A stretch of 64,000 nucleotides of DNA from Aphrocallistes beatrix. Lineage: Eukaryota; Porifera; Hexactinellida; Sceptrulophora; Aphrocallistidae. Below the pieces are notes generated by a model. It searched no databases and was not told where the DNA came from. It saw only the letters and a program-made list of their open reading frames with translations. Shown one piece after another: positions 21,667 to 33,842 of this stretch (within the stretch, counting starts at the first letter, position 1; each line of letters starts with the position of its first letter). Made by a program: the position numbers and the translations under genes. Location: contig OY725502.1 in NCBI GenBank assembly GCA_963281255.1, forward strand, positions 2,108,001 through 2,172,000. Direction: 5' to 3'.

Positions 21667-21714
21667 ATCCCTTTTCTTTGATACATTAAGTCCATCTAGA
21701 TTTTAACACTTGGG

Positions 21715-21897
21715 TTCCAGAATAATAAAAACGAGATGACATCCTTAGTGCTTTCAGCTCACTGTAAGAGTATAGGCTCAGATTACATTACCGAAGCAAT
21801 GTAATTGAGAGTAAATGCCAATGACTAGAGCGAGGTTAGAACTCGCGACCTAAGTCTTGGTATTCAAACGCCCTAACCACTGCACCACCCAAGCAGA
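21715..21897 (-). repeat. tRNA-derived SINE
   Basis: On the minus strand the 5' part has an A box (TGGTGCAGTGGTTAG) and, about 30 bases on, a B box (GCGAGTTCTAACCTC), the RNA polymerase III promoter pair of a tRNA. A non-tRNA body of about 100 bp follows and ends in a T-rich stretch near 21730. A cloverleaf is not preserved, so this is a SINE and not a tRNA gene. Confidence 0.8.
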
Positions 21898-21901
21898 TAC
21901 A

Positions 21902-22338
21902 TTTGAATGTAGTATAGCTCTTGAGGTTTGACCTGAAGATATGACCTCAACTGACCCAAACACGTTTTCATAGCAACACTGGAATATAGTAACATTCCAT
22001 GAAAGAATTCCAAATTTTTCGTATTAACCTATTCACATCTCAGTTCTATGCGAAAAACTTTATGATAAAAACACTTAGAAGTGCCCTTAAACGACCTCTG
22101 AAAATCACTAAATTTGTCACAAATATAACCTATAGCGCAACCATATGGTGACTAATCTAAATTTTAACGGATATGGGTACTTTGACAACATATTTATATA
22201 TGCTGGTAATACATTCCTAAGCTCTATTGTGCTTTCTTAATGATTTAAGGCAGCTCATGTATCAGTTCAACCATCTACCGCATCCCTAGTCCCAAATCCG
22301 CAAGTTACTGTGAGGCCTTATATACAGTAGGCTATGGT
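21902..22338. mobile_element. Half of a P1-family palindrome
   Basis: Matches the right half of the 20242-21321 element, ending GCCTTATATACAGTAGGCTA TGG. The left half is absent; the boundary abuts the SINE. Confidence 0.85.
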
Positions 22339-22364
22339 TTATACAATATCATATTTTTATCCCT

Positions 22365-22785
22365 AAATTATCTCTTACAATCATAGCTCCTGCAATCTTA
22401 TCATCGAGCCATTCAGGTTTCTTCCTATACTTGACTCGACGCTCACGATATGGAGCATATTTATTCAATACATCTGATCAAATTTATATCAGATATCCAG
22501 AGAGTCATTTGGACCTGTTAATGATCGAGTATAGACCAGGGAACTTTGGATATATCAGATATGAAGATTTCATCATCTATTTTTGTACTGTTTCCATACT
22601 TGATTGTAATATGTCGTCTTTTGTTTCTGTAGCCGGACTTTCTAGTAATTATTTCCGGGATTTTGATAGAGCTTATATTCTCATCATTTGACAGAAACAA
22701 GTGACCCAATATTGACTCAGTTTTTCTAGTTATCCTTGTTGGTTGATCTATCAGCTGCTTGAGACCCAAATGATCACTCATTAGA
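22365..22785 (-). pseudogene. LINE ORF2 fragment between endonuclease and reverse transcriptase
   Basis: Minus strand from about 22781 reads 'LGLKQLIDQPTRITRKTESI' then 'LGHLFLSNDEN', the C-terminal part of an APE-type endonuclease of CR1/Jockey-like LINEs. A nearby frame continues 'NKYAPYRERRVKYRKKPEWL' and 'DDKIAGAMIVRDNL', the conserved stretch before the reverse transcriptase. At least one frameshift and no reverse transcriptase domain; the copy is cut off by the P1 half-palindrome on its 3' side. Confidence 0.75.
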
Positions 22786-22789
22786 TTTA

Positions 22790-23634
22790 TCCTGTTTCTT
22801 GATTCATAGTATCTATTTTTAGGTTTAGATTAAATAACCTAAGATAATGATCTCCCTTTCTTCTAAGAGAGTGGATTCCGCGAAGGATTCATATTGTGTG
22901 AGTCATATAGATGCATGTAGTTATGAATGGTCATTTATAAACCGTGCATATTAGTATAAAACTTATTTTATTCAAGAATACCTGTATATAAGGCTGTCAG
23001 ACATGGGGCAGTAATGGCCGCCCCACTTTTGACGAGGCTTTTTTGTATGAAGTTTTGTAGATGTTTTATAAAGCAAATAATTATTTCCAAAGAAATATGC
23101 AGAACATCACATTCCTGGTTCGTTTCTTCACTTTTAGAAAGTGTTACTCAACCATATTAACTAAATTATTCTCAGTTCAAAATAAATGATACGTACTTAC
23201 TATAGGAGAGAGTCACTCATCTGAACCCTCTTTGGTCTCACGATTGGATAACTCTACTGTACAACAATCGAGTCTTAATAATTTGAGATGCTAAAAAATA
23301 TTTATATGGACTATCGTGCCAGATAATACTTTTTTTCTGAATATCGTGAATTTAATTAACTTTACTATTTCATCCAAAAAATGAAGGGTACGCAATTGCC
23401 TAATGTGTATCAGAACGCTATGCAGAGCCATATACTATAATATCCGATTAACCAAACACAGGGCGATATACTATACAAAATATACAACTTTATGTACTGC
23501 AAAATATTTATTCATAATATAGTAATAGTAAATGATGTTAAATTGGAAATGCAAAATAAAGTTTAAAATGTAAATAACGTTGAATAGTCTTTTTAAAATT
23601 GCAAGGCATTTTAATATATTAATAGTAAACTAAC
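22790..23634. other. Intron sequence, no feature recognised
   Basis: AT-rich stretch without coding frames or recognised element ends. Confidence 0.5.
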
Positions 23635-24033
23635 CTAATTCTACAATCAGGAACCAGGAGTAGGGGACTTGCTCTGGATATATTGAAAGGTAAAGGCTCC
23701 CATTCGGATTGATTTCCTGATAAACTTGTCTCCCATATCCCAAAGGAAGATTCAAACGCTGTCACAGCTATACCAATATCAATATCGTCGACATCATTAA
23801 CAATTTCAAACAAAACATCTCGAATTGTATTACCAACATTGTTAAATGAAGAGATATCCTCTAATATATGTCTCAATACAGGTGAAGAATTAGTTAAGAC
23901 TGGAGCTCTATTCAAATAAACAACTGATAAAATAGTATGGTTCAATTCATCACTGAAACTTGATGTTTCGAATAGGACACCATTCTCATCAAAAGAATCG
24001 CATAAATTTCTTGTGCTGCTGTTATCCCACACA
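23635..24033 (-). CDS. Exon 6: end of one tandem-95-like domain and most of the next
   Basis: Exon of 399 bp (1 + 132 codons + 2) between acceptor ATTTTAG and donor AG then GTTAGT. It completes CGT with exon 5 and gives 'VWDNSSTRN', then 'NRAPVL', 'DVDDIDIGIAV', 'FGIWETSLSGNQSEWEPL' and 'LLLVPDCRIR'. That is the signature of tandem-95-like repeats (G-I-A-V, W-x-x-S-x-x-G-x-x-x-W, LL…D.RIRF). The split AG/A codon joins exon 7. Confidence 0.9.
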
Positions 24034-25649
24034 CTAAAATGAATTACAATAAAATTTAAATATTCTTCAGAAGATAAAATGATTAACTAATCTATACATT
24101 TTATAAGATTTGGAACTACTAATATGCATTTGGAAAATATCCATCACAAAAAGAATGATGCTGCTAATCTTCCGAGGTGATGACACATACACTAGCCGAA
24201 CAGAAGCATTTAAACACTTCACTATTTCACATATGCAACTAAAACGAGTTTATTCATGAAGACGAATCCTTCTAAACGGTATGGGATACAACTAATCGGG
24301 TTTCAGGTTCGAAATATGCACATTCGAATAGTCATAGTGAAATACTATTTCTAAACAATTATTTATTCCCAACGTTTTCTAATTCTCAAGAAGTGCCAGT
24401 TTGTGTCACATATGCCCATTTTAATCATTATTCATGATGGTGATGGTGATGATGGTGACATCTGGTTGCAAAGGTTGATAATTTTATTCATTGGGATTAG
24501 CAATTTATTAGAATGCTTCAACTATGACTAATTCGAATGCGTAGATTCTTGAAATCAGAATCTTAGTATCTCTTAGAGTTTGATTGTATTTTGTATGTCA
24601 TATGATCCTCCAAGGAATGTGGTCGGGCATTCTCAACCTGCTTATCAATTTGGTTGCATGATTACAGATTATCCAGCGTCAGCATAATATCAGCATAATA
24701 TTGCCACTTTTACCTGGGTTCTTTTCTATTTATAGTCTGGACCCCAAATTTATATGGCTTCCCCGCCCAAAATGGCTTAAATAGGAAATGACGCAAAACA
24801 TTCCTGGTATAGGCGGGGATATATATACACTGCCCTACCAAAAGTAGACACCCCAAAATTCCCATACAAATTGTATAAAGAGTATCTATTTTTGGAGTCA
24901 ATAGTAATAAATCAGTAACAGTTTGACTAAATTTGGCTTAAAATTCATATTCACACATTCGATTTAATCATGTTATAGTCTTTCAACTCAATTACTCTAT
25001 TTAAAAGTTAAATATTTTTAACCCGTAACACCTAGTGCAACTAACGCTATCATACATAGTGGCATTTATATATGATATGTGGCACAATGACACAATGTGT
25101 TTGAAGGAGAGTAATTGAGTTGAGAGCTTATAAGGTTCGTAATTTCAATGTGAAGAAAACGAATTTTTTTAAAAAAATTAGTGTATTTGATACTACATAT
25201 TAAAAATTGTTGACTTCATAAATAGATTAGATTATAATCTAATTTGAATTTAATAATATTGTTGGCGTAAGATTATAAAAATTGACATTTTCTATACCGC
25301 TTCATTCTCATCATAGTAAAATATTTACGACATCGAACAAACCATGCTTGTCAATGATACCTCTAAGTAACAATTTATTCATATAGATTAATTTTTTCAT
25401 ATTGTATAGCTATTAAAAAGATGTGTATATCTTTTGACTCATATATACTGCATATACTCGAATAATCGCCCCTAAAGAGGGTCTTAATTTAAAAAAAAGA
25501 TCTCTTAGAATAAATAAACTCTCCTGTATATTCATCTCTAATCACTCTTGTGGTCATCTGTTTGTCTCACTTTTTGAAATATTTTTCTTTTCTGATAAAT
25601 GGGGTTAAACTTAATAAAACACCGGCTACGATTCGTGGATATAAGGTGC
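24034..25649. other. Intron sequence; short (GATGGT)n tract and a lone Tc1-type end
   Basis: A GATGGTGATGGTGATGATGG tract lies near 24434. ACACTGCCCTACCAAAAGTA at about 24828 resembles a Tc1-like TIR in a TA-rich context but I found no partner. Otherwise nothing recognised. Confidence 0.4.
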
Positions 25650-26008
25650 AAGGCTAGATTCGGTTAACCGGTTAACCGGCTAAACGCCGTCAATCTCGGT
25701 TAACGGTTAAGGAAATCTTAGATCGGTTAGCCGATCTGCTTTATTTTCTAAATATTCATATTAATTTCTTTGTTTTACGAAGGAGATTCAAGAATACTGC
25801 TTCTAAAAATTTGTAAATGTAATATAATTCCTATTTTCTAACCATAAAGTATATTTCGAGACCACTGAAAATTATCAATTTTTTCAATATCAGGTTAAAG
25901 CTTAGTCCAAAATCCATATTTCAACCAATTAATACTAGTATCGGTTAACCGCCCTGGAGGAAACCAATATAACCGAACCATAAAATCGGTTAATCAACCC
26001 CAGCACTG
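25650..26008. mobile_element. hAT-like MITE rich in GGTTAACC
   Basis: Begins AAGGCTAGATTCGGTTAACC and ends AACCCCAGCACTG; 8-bp flanks TAAGGTGC and TAAGGTGT (25642-25649, 26009-26016). TCGGTTAAC motifs repeat at both ends. Sister copies at 26722 and 55670. Confidence 0.88.
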
Positions 26009-26721
26009 TAAGGTGTTTATTTCTTAACTCCTTTCGATTAATTTAAAAAAGTTTTGAGATTAGCTTAGCGACTATACCAAGTTACTTTTGTAAGGCCTGG
26101 CATTATCGCACAATGATATGAACCATCTTGTTTGTGAATCCGCTCTGTGCTCCCAGTAGTACTTTCAACTGCTTAAGTAGTTTTTGGCATAAATTCTCGA
26201 TTGATAGTTTCAACTTTGGGACCATTAATAAGGCGACCTTTTGCATCGAAGAAAATCAAGTACAGAACCTTCTACTGAAGTCCGACCTTGGATATCCGGC
26301 GACTAGTATCTTTTTGTAACCCAAACCTTATTTTCCCCCTAGATAGTTTTGAGATTGTTTTTCTGTACATTTGTCATGCAATGAGGGAAAATGTTGCCAA
26401 TATGTATCACTTTTACAAGAGAAGTTTTCGAAGCTCTCGTTGAAATCCTTAAACTAATTGCTATCCTGTTTACTGCTACTAGTATATGCGGATCCACTGT
26501 ATTTCAGAGATATTTTCAATGGTGCCGTGAGATTTTGGAGATTTTGAAAGCTATCTTGCAAGGTCTCCTACTTTCACGAATCAGTTTCGTCTAATCCTTC
26601 ACTGAGGAATATTGAAGAATTGCATCTCTGTATACTAATTCCAAGTTCGATAGAATATCACTAGGAGAAAACCCGAGTTGATTGCTATATTTTATATACT
26701 AGTTCCTTTGCTGGAGTTGAC
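26009..26721. other. Intron sequence, no feature recognised
   Basis: Contains a 67-codon frame without recognisable similarity; nothing else seen. Confidence 0.4.
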
Positions 26722-27058
26722 TATAACCGCCGTCGATCTCGGTTAACGGTTAAGAAAATCTTAGATCGGCTAACCGATCCGCTTTATTTTCTAAATATTT
26801 ACACTAATTTCATTATTTTTCGACAGAGATTCATGAATATTACTTCTAAAAAATTAATAATCATTAAAATTTCTATTTTTAATCATATGGTATATTTCGA
26901 GACAACTGAAAATTATCAAATTAATCACTAACAGGTTAAATATTAGTCTAAAAATCCATGTTCCAACCAATTAATATTGACATCGGTTAACCGGTTAACC
27001 GCCCTAAAGGAAACCAAAATAACCGAGCCCTAAAATCGGTTAACCAACCCCAGCCCTG
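26722..27058. mobile_element. Left-truncated copy of the GGTTAACC hAT MITE
   Basis: Starts inside the consensus at ATAACCGCCGTCGATCTCGG and runs to the normal right end CAGCCCTG. Confidence 0.85.
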
Positions 27059-27110
27059 TTGTAAGCACACTTCCAACCCGTATGTGAGAGTATTTTTTGA
27101 GATTCTTCTT

Positions 27111-27237
27111 TTAAACCCTCGCCTGGCTAGGTCTCAAAAGTATAAATAGAGAAAACCCCACTTTCATTTTCACTTTCAGTTCACTTTCAATGTACTTTCA
27201 TTTTCACTTTCAACATTCCTAGCCAACCGCGGGTTAA
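27111..27237. mobile_element. TTAA-flanked MITE, diverged copy
   Basis: TTAA at 27111-27114 and 27234-27237; ends ACCCTCGCCTGGCTAGG and CCTAGCCAACCGCGGG; interior 'AAGTATAAATAGAG' and ACTTTCA repeats match the copies at 5372, 35597 and 47399. Confidence 0.8.
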
Positions 27238-27371
27238 TTCAAAATTACTTTGTTATACACTATAATAAAATGAACATATGTAGTATCTATATTTTGACTT
27301 GGAGCATTGATAACAACGAAGCTTTTGTGGTGGTGTATAATGATTTTATTGTGACTGTGAAGTCAAATAAA

Positions 27372-27836
27372 CAAGCGCGGTTCTCTTGCAAGCGCTGTGA
27401 GGCTGGCGGATACTTTGTGCCCGCCAGAGGCGCCCTTTGGGCGCATGAGGTCACATTGATCAATTTTAAGGGATATAACATCATCAATACGTCTGACCTA
27501 CTGTTATAATCGATATCGCACGAAAAATCACAATATAAAAAAATTGATGCGTAATGATGACGTAATAACAAAGTGATGAGCGATCATTTTTTTGATAGTT
27601 GCCTCATATGTGAGGTATATGAACATACACATTCTATTAAAATTTCAGCCTTCTATCACCTAAAATGGCTGAGTTATAGTCGAAAACTGAAATTTCTAAT
27701 TATAAAAAAGGTGACAATAAGGTCATAATTCCATGATGATTAGACATTTTCGTCTGAGCCCAGAACTTAGCGGAGCCATAGCCAAAAGACCCCATTTTCT
27801 TCAATCAATTCGTTACATATATATATATCGTTACAA
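27372..27836 (+). repeat. Family X repeat, left member of a mirrored pair
   Basis: Hairpin end at left (GGCTGGCGGATACTTTGTGC), tail end AATTCGTTACATATATATAT at right. Followed by the inverse 26-bp module (TTAAAACTCGATTAAT). Confidence 0.88.
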
Positions 27837-27879
27837 TTAAAACTCGATTAATATATTTATTATATATATATATATATAA

Positions 27880-28338
27880 TATCTCTGTAACGAATTGATT
27901 GAAGAAAATGGGGTATTTTGGCTATGGCTCCACTAAGTTCTGAGCTCAGGTGAAAATGTCGACTCATCATGGAATTATGACGTCATTGTAACCTTTTTTA
28001 TAATTAGAAATTTCAGTTTTTAGAATATAACTCAGCCATTTTAGGTGATAGAAGGCTGAAATTTTAATAGAATATGTATATTCATATACCTCACATATGA
28101 TGCACAAAAAATGATGACTCATCACTCTGTTATGACGTCATCATTACGCATCAAAATTTCAAAAATAGACAAATTTGGTGATTTTTCAAGCGATATCGAT
28201 TATAGCAGTAAGACAGACGTATTTAGAGATGTTATCTACCATATAACTAAATAATGGTGACCACAGGCGCCCAAAGGGCGCCTCCGGAGGACAATTTGTG
28301 TCCGCCAGCCGCGCAGCGCAAGCAGCGAAGCGCGCTTA
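27880..28338 (-). repeat. Family X repeat, right member of the mirrored pair
   Basis: Inverse of the preceding copy; tail at left (CTGTAACGAATTG), triple hairpin at right ending GAAGCGCGCTTATA. The forward 26-bp module follows at 28356-28382 after a (TA)n tract. Confidence 0.88.
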
Positions 28339-28383
28339 TATATATATATACATGCACATTAATCGAGTTTTAATAGTGAGGAA

Positions 28384-28869
28384 TGTATTGAAATTATGTG
28401 GAAAAATTATTTTTCATTTTTTACCAAAAGTATTCATAAGCTCTAATATTTCCCATGCAATAGTAATCAAGGACCCAAATCATTCCAAAAAGTGGAAAGG
28501 CAGGAGGAATACAATTTTTATAATTATATCTAAATGAAAGTTATAGTATTTGGAATTTAAAAAATAAAATATTATACTAGCTTCGAAGACCGAAATGTGG
28601 GAGGGATAGTCCACACCGTTCACCCTCATTGACGCCAATTGTTCTAATACTAATTCATTTATTGAATCAATAGTATTTAATTAATAAAGATCATATCTCC
28701 ACGATAGAATTACTCACTTTATAATTTTTAAACTTGGTTACTCACTCAAGATTTAAAAATTCAACCTGGGCTACTGAGCCAGTTCCACTATACTATACAG
28801 TGGTGATGACTGGTGGTATGTGGCATCGGGCAGCAAATGTTGAAAATATTCTATCTTGAATGAGAATAA
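28384..28869. other. Intron sequence, no feature recognised
   Basis: AT-rich; no element ends found. Confidence 0.4.
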
Positions 28870-29270
28870 TAGAGGTCGCAACGGGTCTGAATTCTCGGCC
28901 CGAACTCTTTAACCTAGGCCCAAGACCCGACCCGGACCGACGTACTTGGCCCGAGGCGCTGCCCGAAGCAAACAAGTATATAGCCTGCGTCTACCTATAC
29001 TCGAAAGTATGTTTCTCAAAATAACTATTGATGATGACTGTTAAATAACCTGAGAAATACGATATTAAATACAACCTTGGAATCCGGAAGAAATGAAATG
29101 AAATGATCTAGAATATTTGAAATTGTTGATAACTAAACTCAAAAACGCAGGCTCGGCCAGGCACGAAGCCCGGCCGACCCGACATATTGAGGCCCGAGCA
29201 CGGCCCATCCCGACAGACTGAGGCCCGAGCACGATCGGGCTTTGGGCTTGGGCCGGGCTTGAGACCTCTA
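28870..29270. mobile_element. GC-rich hAT-like MITE, target GAGAATAA
   Basis: Ends TAGAGGTCGCAACGGGTC and inverse; exact 8-bp duplication GAGAATAA at 28862-28869 and 29271-29278. The interior is rich in GGCCCGA/TCGGGCC repeats, contrasting with the AT-rich surroundings. The open frames inside are by-products of that composition. Confidence 0.9.
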
Positions 29271-29718
29271 GAGAATAATGATATATTAAGCAATGTCATT
29301 TAACTGTCATTCTATAAGAAATTGTAGTCATTGTTTAAAGTAAAATCTGTGTAAATGTGTGAAAAATAGCATGTACAGGGTACTTCAATTGTTCTGCAAC
29401 AATTAATTATTTGGTTTGACAAATTAATTTGGTCTCTTTGTAACACAGACATGAGCAATATAAATTATGCAGATTACTTTTCTCACAAAATTTGAATCAT
29501 ACATACCAAAAAACTTCTTAAGTTCAAAATGACTTTTTCTCCAGATTAAATATATTGATACCTCTAAAATTCAAATATTAATTGATAATACCATTATTCC
29601 GTTCGGTGTAAATAGAAGTAATCACCGATAGGAATAACCATGTTAAGGGTTACATTATGGTTATATTGTGTACGGTTATACGACATTTTTTTAAAATGGA
29701 ACAAATCTAAACCATTAC

Positions 29719-29945
29719 CGATATGTTAATCCAGTGAAAATAGTATTTTTCATCAGATTTGGTATAGGTCTGAATCGCAGTCTTCTTTCAGGAGGTAAAA
29801 GTAGTGGATTGCAAACAGAAGCGTTTACTGTTACCCATGTACCATCGAGTAATACTTCCCAAGATCCAAAGTTAGATGACAGATTCTGAATTGCTAGCCC
29901 TATAATATCCATAGATGTAGGATTCCGGAAATCAACATCTAACAC
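29719..29945 (-). CDS. Exon 5: tandem-95-like domain core
   Basis: Exon of 227 bp (75 codons + 2) between acceptor TTTAG and donor ATCG then GTAATG. It reads 'VLDVDF', 'DIIGLAIQNLSSNFGSWEVL', 'LDGTWVTV', 'NPLLLPPERRLRFRP' and 'IFTGLTYR', the same order of landmarks as the domain in exon 6. The final CG pairs with T of exon 6 to complete Arg. Confidence 0.9.
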
Positions 29946-30388
29946 CTAAACATGAAATATAGTTGTAACAAAAAAGCAGTAAAGAAAATTTAGCATACAA
30001 TTACAAGTATAATTTGGAAATCAAAGCCTCCATCAGCACTATGGTTTTAGATATAGCAGAATCCGCTATCTGGTCTTCTTCTACTATACGCTCCATCGAA
30101 TCGGGTGAAGAAGTACGGTACACATGCTAGTCGAAGTAATATTTTATTAATATTCACATATTAATATTCACACAACTTCCCGTTTTCGCCTCGTTTTCGG
30201 CCAAGAACTTGTTAAACTTCTATCCTTTGTGGTAGGATAATTCAACAGTTGTGAAATGTAGGATAATTGATAATTCAACAGTTGTGAAAAATTGATTCTC
30301 TTGAATAGTTCAGTCGCTTTTGAGTGCAATAGTTTTTGAAAATTAAAACACACCTGAAATTTGGGAGAATTCATAATGTAAAGAAATA
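29946..30388. other. Intron sequence, no feature recognised
   Basis: Contains a short direct repeat 'TAGGATAATT…AATTCAACAGTTGTGAAA' near 30233-30290; nothing else. Confidence 0.4.
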
Positions 30389-30765
30389 CAGTGGAAGCTG
30401 TATATAACCGCCACCCAAGGGACTGGACAAAATTGGCCGTTATACACAGGTGACCGTTATATACAGGTGATTGTCTTAAACCCAAAAAGGTATCAACGTA
30501 GTGCAATAAATATCAAGTTTTTAGAAATACATTATTGAAGTACGTAATTACATGAAAATTGTTTATCGTTCGTAACTGGACCTGTAATAAACACATAAAA
30601 AGGTGAAAAAGGTGATGGCCGTTATAGACAGTTTTAGGGTCAGTAACCGAAGGTGACCGCTATACACAGGATCAATATTATGGAATTTCGGACGGGATTG
30701 TTCATTGGTGACCGAAATAGACAGGTGACCGTTATATAGAGTGGGCCTTTTAGCAGGTTCGACTG
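30389..30765. mobile_element. pogo-like MITE, intact copy (empty-site reference)
   Basis: Ends CAGTGGAAGCTGTATATAAC and inverse, TA at both sides. It matches the two outer parts of 16517-18028 and has a single AGTGCAAT where that copy carries a 1.1-kb insertion. Confidence 0.92.
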
Positions 30766-31240
30766 TATATCTAAAAAATGGCCTGGTGCCACAATTCTGA
30801 AACAGTCATCTGAAAGGGGAAGGAACTCGCTAAGTCATCCTGCTAAAAAAGATTGGGGTTGGAAATTTGCAGAAAAATTCATTCCCAAATTGAATTTTTG
30901 GCGGATAATAACAAATCTCAACAAGTTCATCACAGAAAATGAGGATCTTTTAACTTTTAACTTCTGTTCATTTTCTTGAATCTTGAATATTAGCCTTAAT
31001 CAGTAATAAATAAACTAAATATGTCTTAAAGTTCTTTTCATCAATTTTTCTATGTATAATTATGCTATTTAACATCATTTTCATTCTTAACATTAAATAT
31101 TTCTAAATTTGCAGGGTCAATACTCCTCTAAACGATGGTGCTGAGAACCGTTTGAAATTATCTGAGAGAAGAGGTAATGTCGTTGAAAGATCTAAGTAAG
31201 CAACACCAAAGTGGAAAATGCGAATCAAAAATAAAACGAA
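30766..31240. other. Intron sequence, no feature recognised
   Basis: Nothing coding or repetitive identified. Confidence 0.4.
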
Positions 31241-31365
31241 AAAAAAGTCCCTTACAGACGGGCTAGAAGTGTGCTTCCAAATTCCTGAGGTGACCATGTA
31301 TTGTGTCATCATCCAAGGAATGTGGAAGCACACTTCTAGCCTGTCTGTGAGGGTTTTTACTAATA
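31241..31365. repeat. Short palindromic repeat
   Basis: Arms CCCTTACAGACGGGCTAGAA and its inverse ('TTCTAGCCTGTCTGTGAGGG') flank a loop of about 40 bp containing a second pair, 'ATTCCTGAGG' / 'CAAGGAAT'. Confidence 0.75.
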
Positions 31366-31904
31366 ATTTAATTAAAATACATCTTAGTTTAATTTTTACA
31401 TCGATTAAAGTTTGTAGGATGAAAATTGTGGATGTAAATTTTTGGGTGTGTCATCATGATGACGTCAGCATAATTAATTAGCATAGTTTTGTATAATCAT
31501 CTACACTGAACACTTTCTACAACATATGTTTATTTCTATTTCCTATCATTTTAACTCTATCAGCCATTTATAATGATCGCAGGGTCTTCATGATGACGTA
31601 AGCATAATTAATTAACATAATTTTGTTGAGACAGCTAAATTGAAAACTTTATTGAACAATTGTTTATCTCGAACTATTAAAATTTGAGATCTAATAGGCA
31701 TTTATCAATAAAATTAGGCGATGATGACACGACAAAATCTTTAACCGCAAATTGCTTAGAGGTCCTATGTCCGAAGGATCTAGGAATAAATGGATTTTAG
31801 AGGGCCTCAGACTTCACCAGTGTTTCTAATCTCAAGTTTCTAGCACTTCTAGTTTTCGTGCAATAAGCAAAATAATGAAATCACAAGATGCTACGTAATG
31901 ATGA
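31366..31904. repeat. Intron with a two-copy 'ATGATGACGTCAGCATAATT' repeat
   Basis: 'CATGATGACGTCAGCATAAT' near 31456 and 'CATGATGACGTAAGCATAAT' near 31589 head two loosely similar 130-bp units. No gene seen. Confidence 0.4.
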
Positions 31905-31906
31905 CA

Positions 31907-32400
31907 AGCGCGCTTCGCTTGCTTCTTATGCGCGGCTGGCGGACACTTGGTGTCCGCCAGAGGCGCCCTTTGGGCGCCTGTTGTCACCATTGATTAATTA
32001 AATGGGAGATAACATCTCTAAATATGTCTATCCTACTGTTATAATCGATATCGCACGAAAAATCACCAAAGTTGTCAATTTTTCAATCTTTGATGCGACA
32101 TGATGAAATCATAACAGGGTGATGAGCCATCATTTTTTGATGATAGTTGCACCATATGTGAGGTATGTTAGTATACAGATTCTATTAAATTTTAAGCTTC
32201 TATCTCCTATAATGGCTGAGTTATGCTCGAATAACCGTATTGCTTAACTTTTAATAATGTGACAATAACGTCATAATTCCATGATGAGTGGACATTTTCG
32301 TCTGAGCTCAGAATTTACTGGAGCCATAGCGAAAATAATCCCACATGCCAAAAATCAGCTTTCTGCGCACGGCAGTTTCTTCAATCAATTCGTTACATAT
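31907..32400 (+). repeat. Family X repeat, plus orientation
   Basis: Hairpin end GGCTGGCGGACACTTGG at left; tail AATTCGTTACATATATATAT at right, followed by about 35 bp of TA repeat that hosts two further elements before the 26-bp module at 33411-33436. Confidence 0.88.
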
Positions 32401-32433
32401 ATATATATATATATATATATATACGTATATATA

Positions 32434-32675
32434 CACTGCCTGGCCAAAAGTATTGGAACATATTCTAATGTATGCCACCATATGCCATAAATGGCACAGT
32501 GGAAGGGAAACGGGCCCATTGAAGGAAATCAACAAAAGTTTAGTGGAAGAGGGACAGTTTCTATTGATATCACAATGTTTACACTTGTTTAATATTGTAT
32601 TCAATGGGTTGTGCCACTTTGGCAAAAGTGGCACATAGTATTATAATGTGTTCCAATACTTTTGGCCAGGTAGTG
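32434..32675. mobile_element. Tc1-type MITE in the TA tract
   Basis: Ends CACTGCCTGGCCAAAAGTAT and inverse, within TA repeats. Interior arms also pair ('ATGGCACA…TGTGCCA' style), non-coding. Confidence 0.85.
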
Positions 32676-32692
32676 CATATATATATATATAT

Positions 32693-33372
32693 TAGGGTGC
32701 TCCAAAAAATTCCAAAGTTTAAATCTTATAATGCACACTCTTCAAATGGTTTACCTTGATTACCAAGTATTCACCATAAAATTTTCATGCAATTTGGAGC
32801 AGGTTTAGTGGTCGCGCAAGGTAGCCTCCCCATCGTGCTAATTTATAATGGGATATGTCCGGGTTGAGGCCAGAAGTTGTAAAAAGCCAACTTCTGACAT
32901 TTGAATATATTAGTAGCTTGATTTTTGTGTTATTCGAGGGTGGTTTTATATCAGCTAGTAATACATTTTAAAAACCTAAAATCAACCGGTTCCGAGATAT
33001 TGGTGAAAACAGTTGGGACCAGCCTTCATACTTGAAAGTATTAATGGTTCCAGCTGTTTTCACCAAAATCTCGGAACCGGTAGATTTTAGGTTATTAAAA
33101 TGTATTATTAGCTGATATAAAACCACCCTCAAATATTACAAAAATCAAGCTACTAGTTTGTTTAAATGTCAGAAGTACGCTTTTTACAACTTCTGGCCTC
33201 AACCCAGACATATCCTATTATAAATTAGCACGAGGGGGAGGCTACCTTGCGCGACCACTAAACCTGCTCCAAATTGCATGAAAATTTTATGGTGAATACT
33301 TGGTGATCAAGGTAAACCATTTGAAGAGTGTGCATCATAAGATTCAAACTTTGGAATTTCTAGGAGCACCCT
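32693..33372. mobile_element. 680-bp palindromic element in the same TA tract
   Basis: Ends TAGGGTGCTCC and inverse; two halves are near-identical inverted copies meeting near 33035 ('CATACTTGAAAGTATTAATG'). Flanked by TA repeats on both sides, consistent with a mariner-like TA target. Confidence 0.88.
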
Positions 33373-33373
33373 A

Positions 33374-33404
<31 letters not shown>

Positions 33405-33632
33405 AACAAACATTAATCGAGTTTTAATAGTAAGGATGATTTGCAATTATTGATAATCGTATGAGGAGGTGCACATCTACATATATGTCCGCAGCTTCAG
33501 AACAAATTTCAGGGCGATATCTTTTAACCTTGGTCTGTGCACCACTTATGGCAGGCCGGCCGGACACCAGCACCCATTTTAGAACTGTGCTACTATATTA
33601 TTATATTGGATCATAGTAGATCCAATATAATA

Positions 33633-33774
33633 CAGTAGAACTCGGTTAGCACGTACTCGGGATAAGACGTACTTCGGCTTAGTACGTACTCATTTCGCTT
33701 ATTCAAAATTCATTTATTATATAAATTCCTATGTAATATCAACTCGGTTAGTACGTACTAACCGAGTTCTACTG
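33633..33774. mobile_element. pogo-like palindromic MITE
   Basis: Ends CAGTAGAACTCGGTTAG and inverse with TA on each side; GTACGTACT motifs repeat inside. Confidence 0.88.
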
Positions 33775-33842
33775 TAATATAGGAAGCACACTCAAAACGT
33801 ATATATGTAGTTAATAGATAAAAAATAAACGTTCTAATAGTA

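Noticed and set aside
21457-21706. Frames with long IYIYIY runs (also near 8330, 32345 and 49750)
   Set aside because: Translation of (TA)n microsatellites.
21826-21897. tRNA gene on the minus strand
   Set aside because: A and B boxes are present but the stems do not pair into a cloverleaf and a non-tRNA body follows; it is a SINE head.
28870-29270. GC-rich frames that could suggest a foreign or bacterial gene
   Set aside because: The segment has hAT-type inverted ends and an exact 8-bp duplication; the composition comes from short GGCCCGA repeats.
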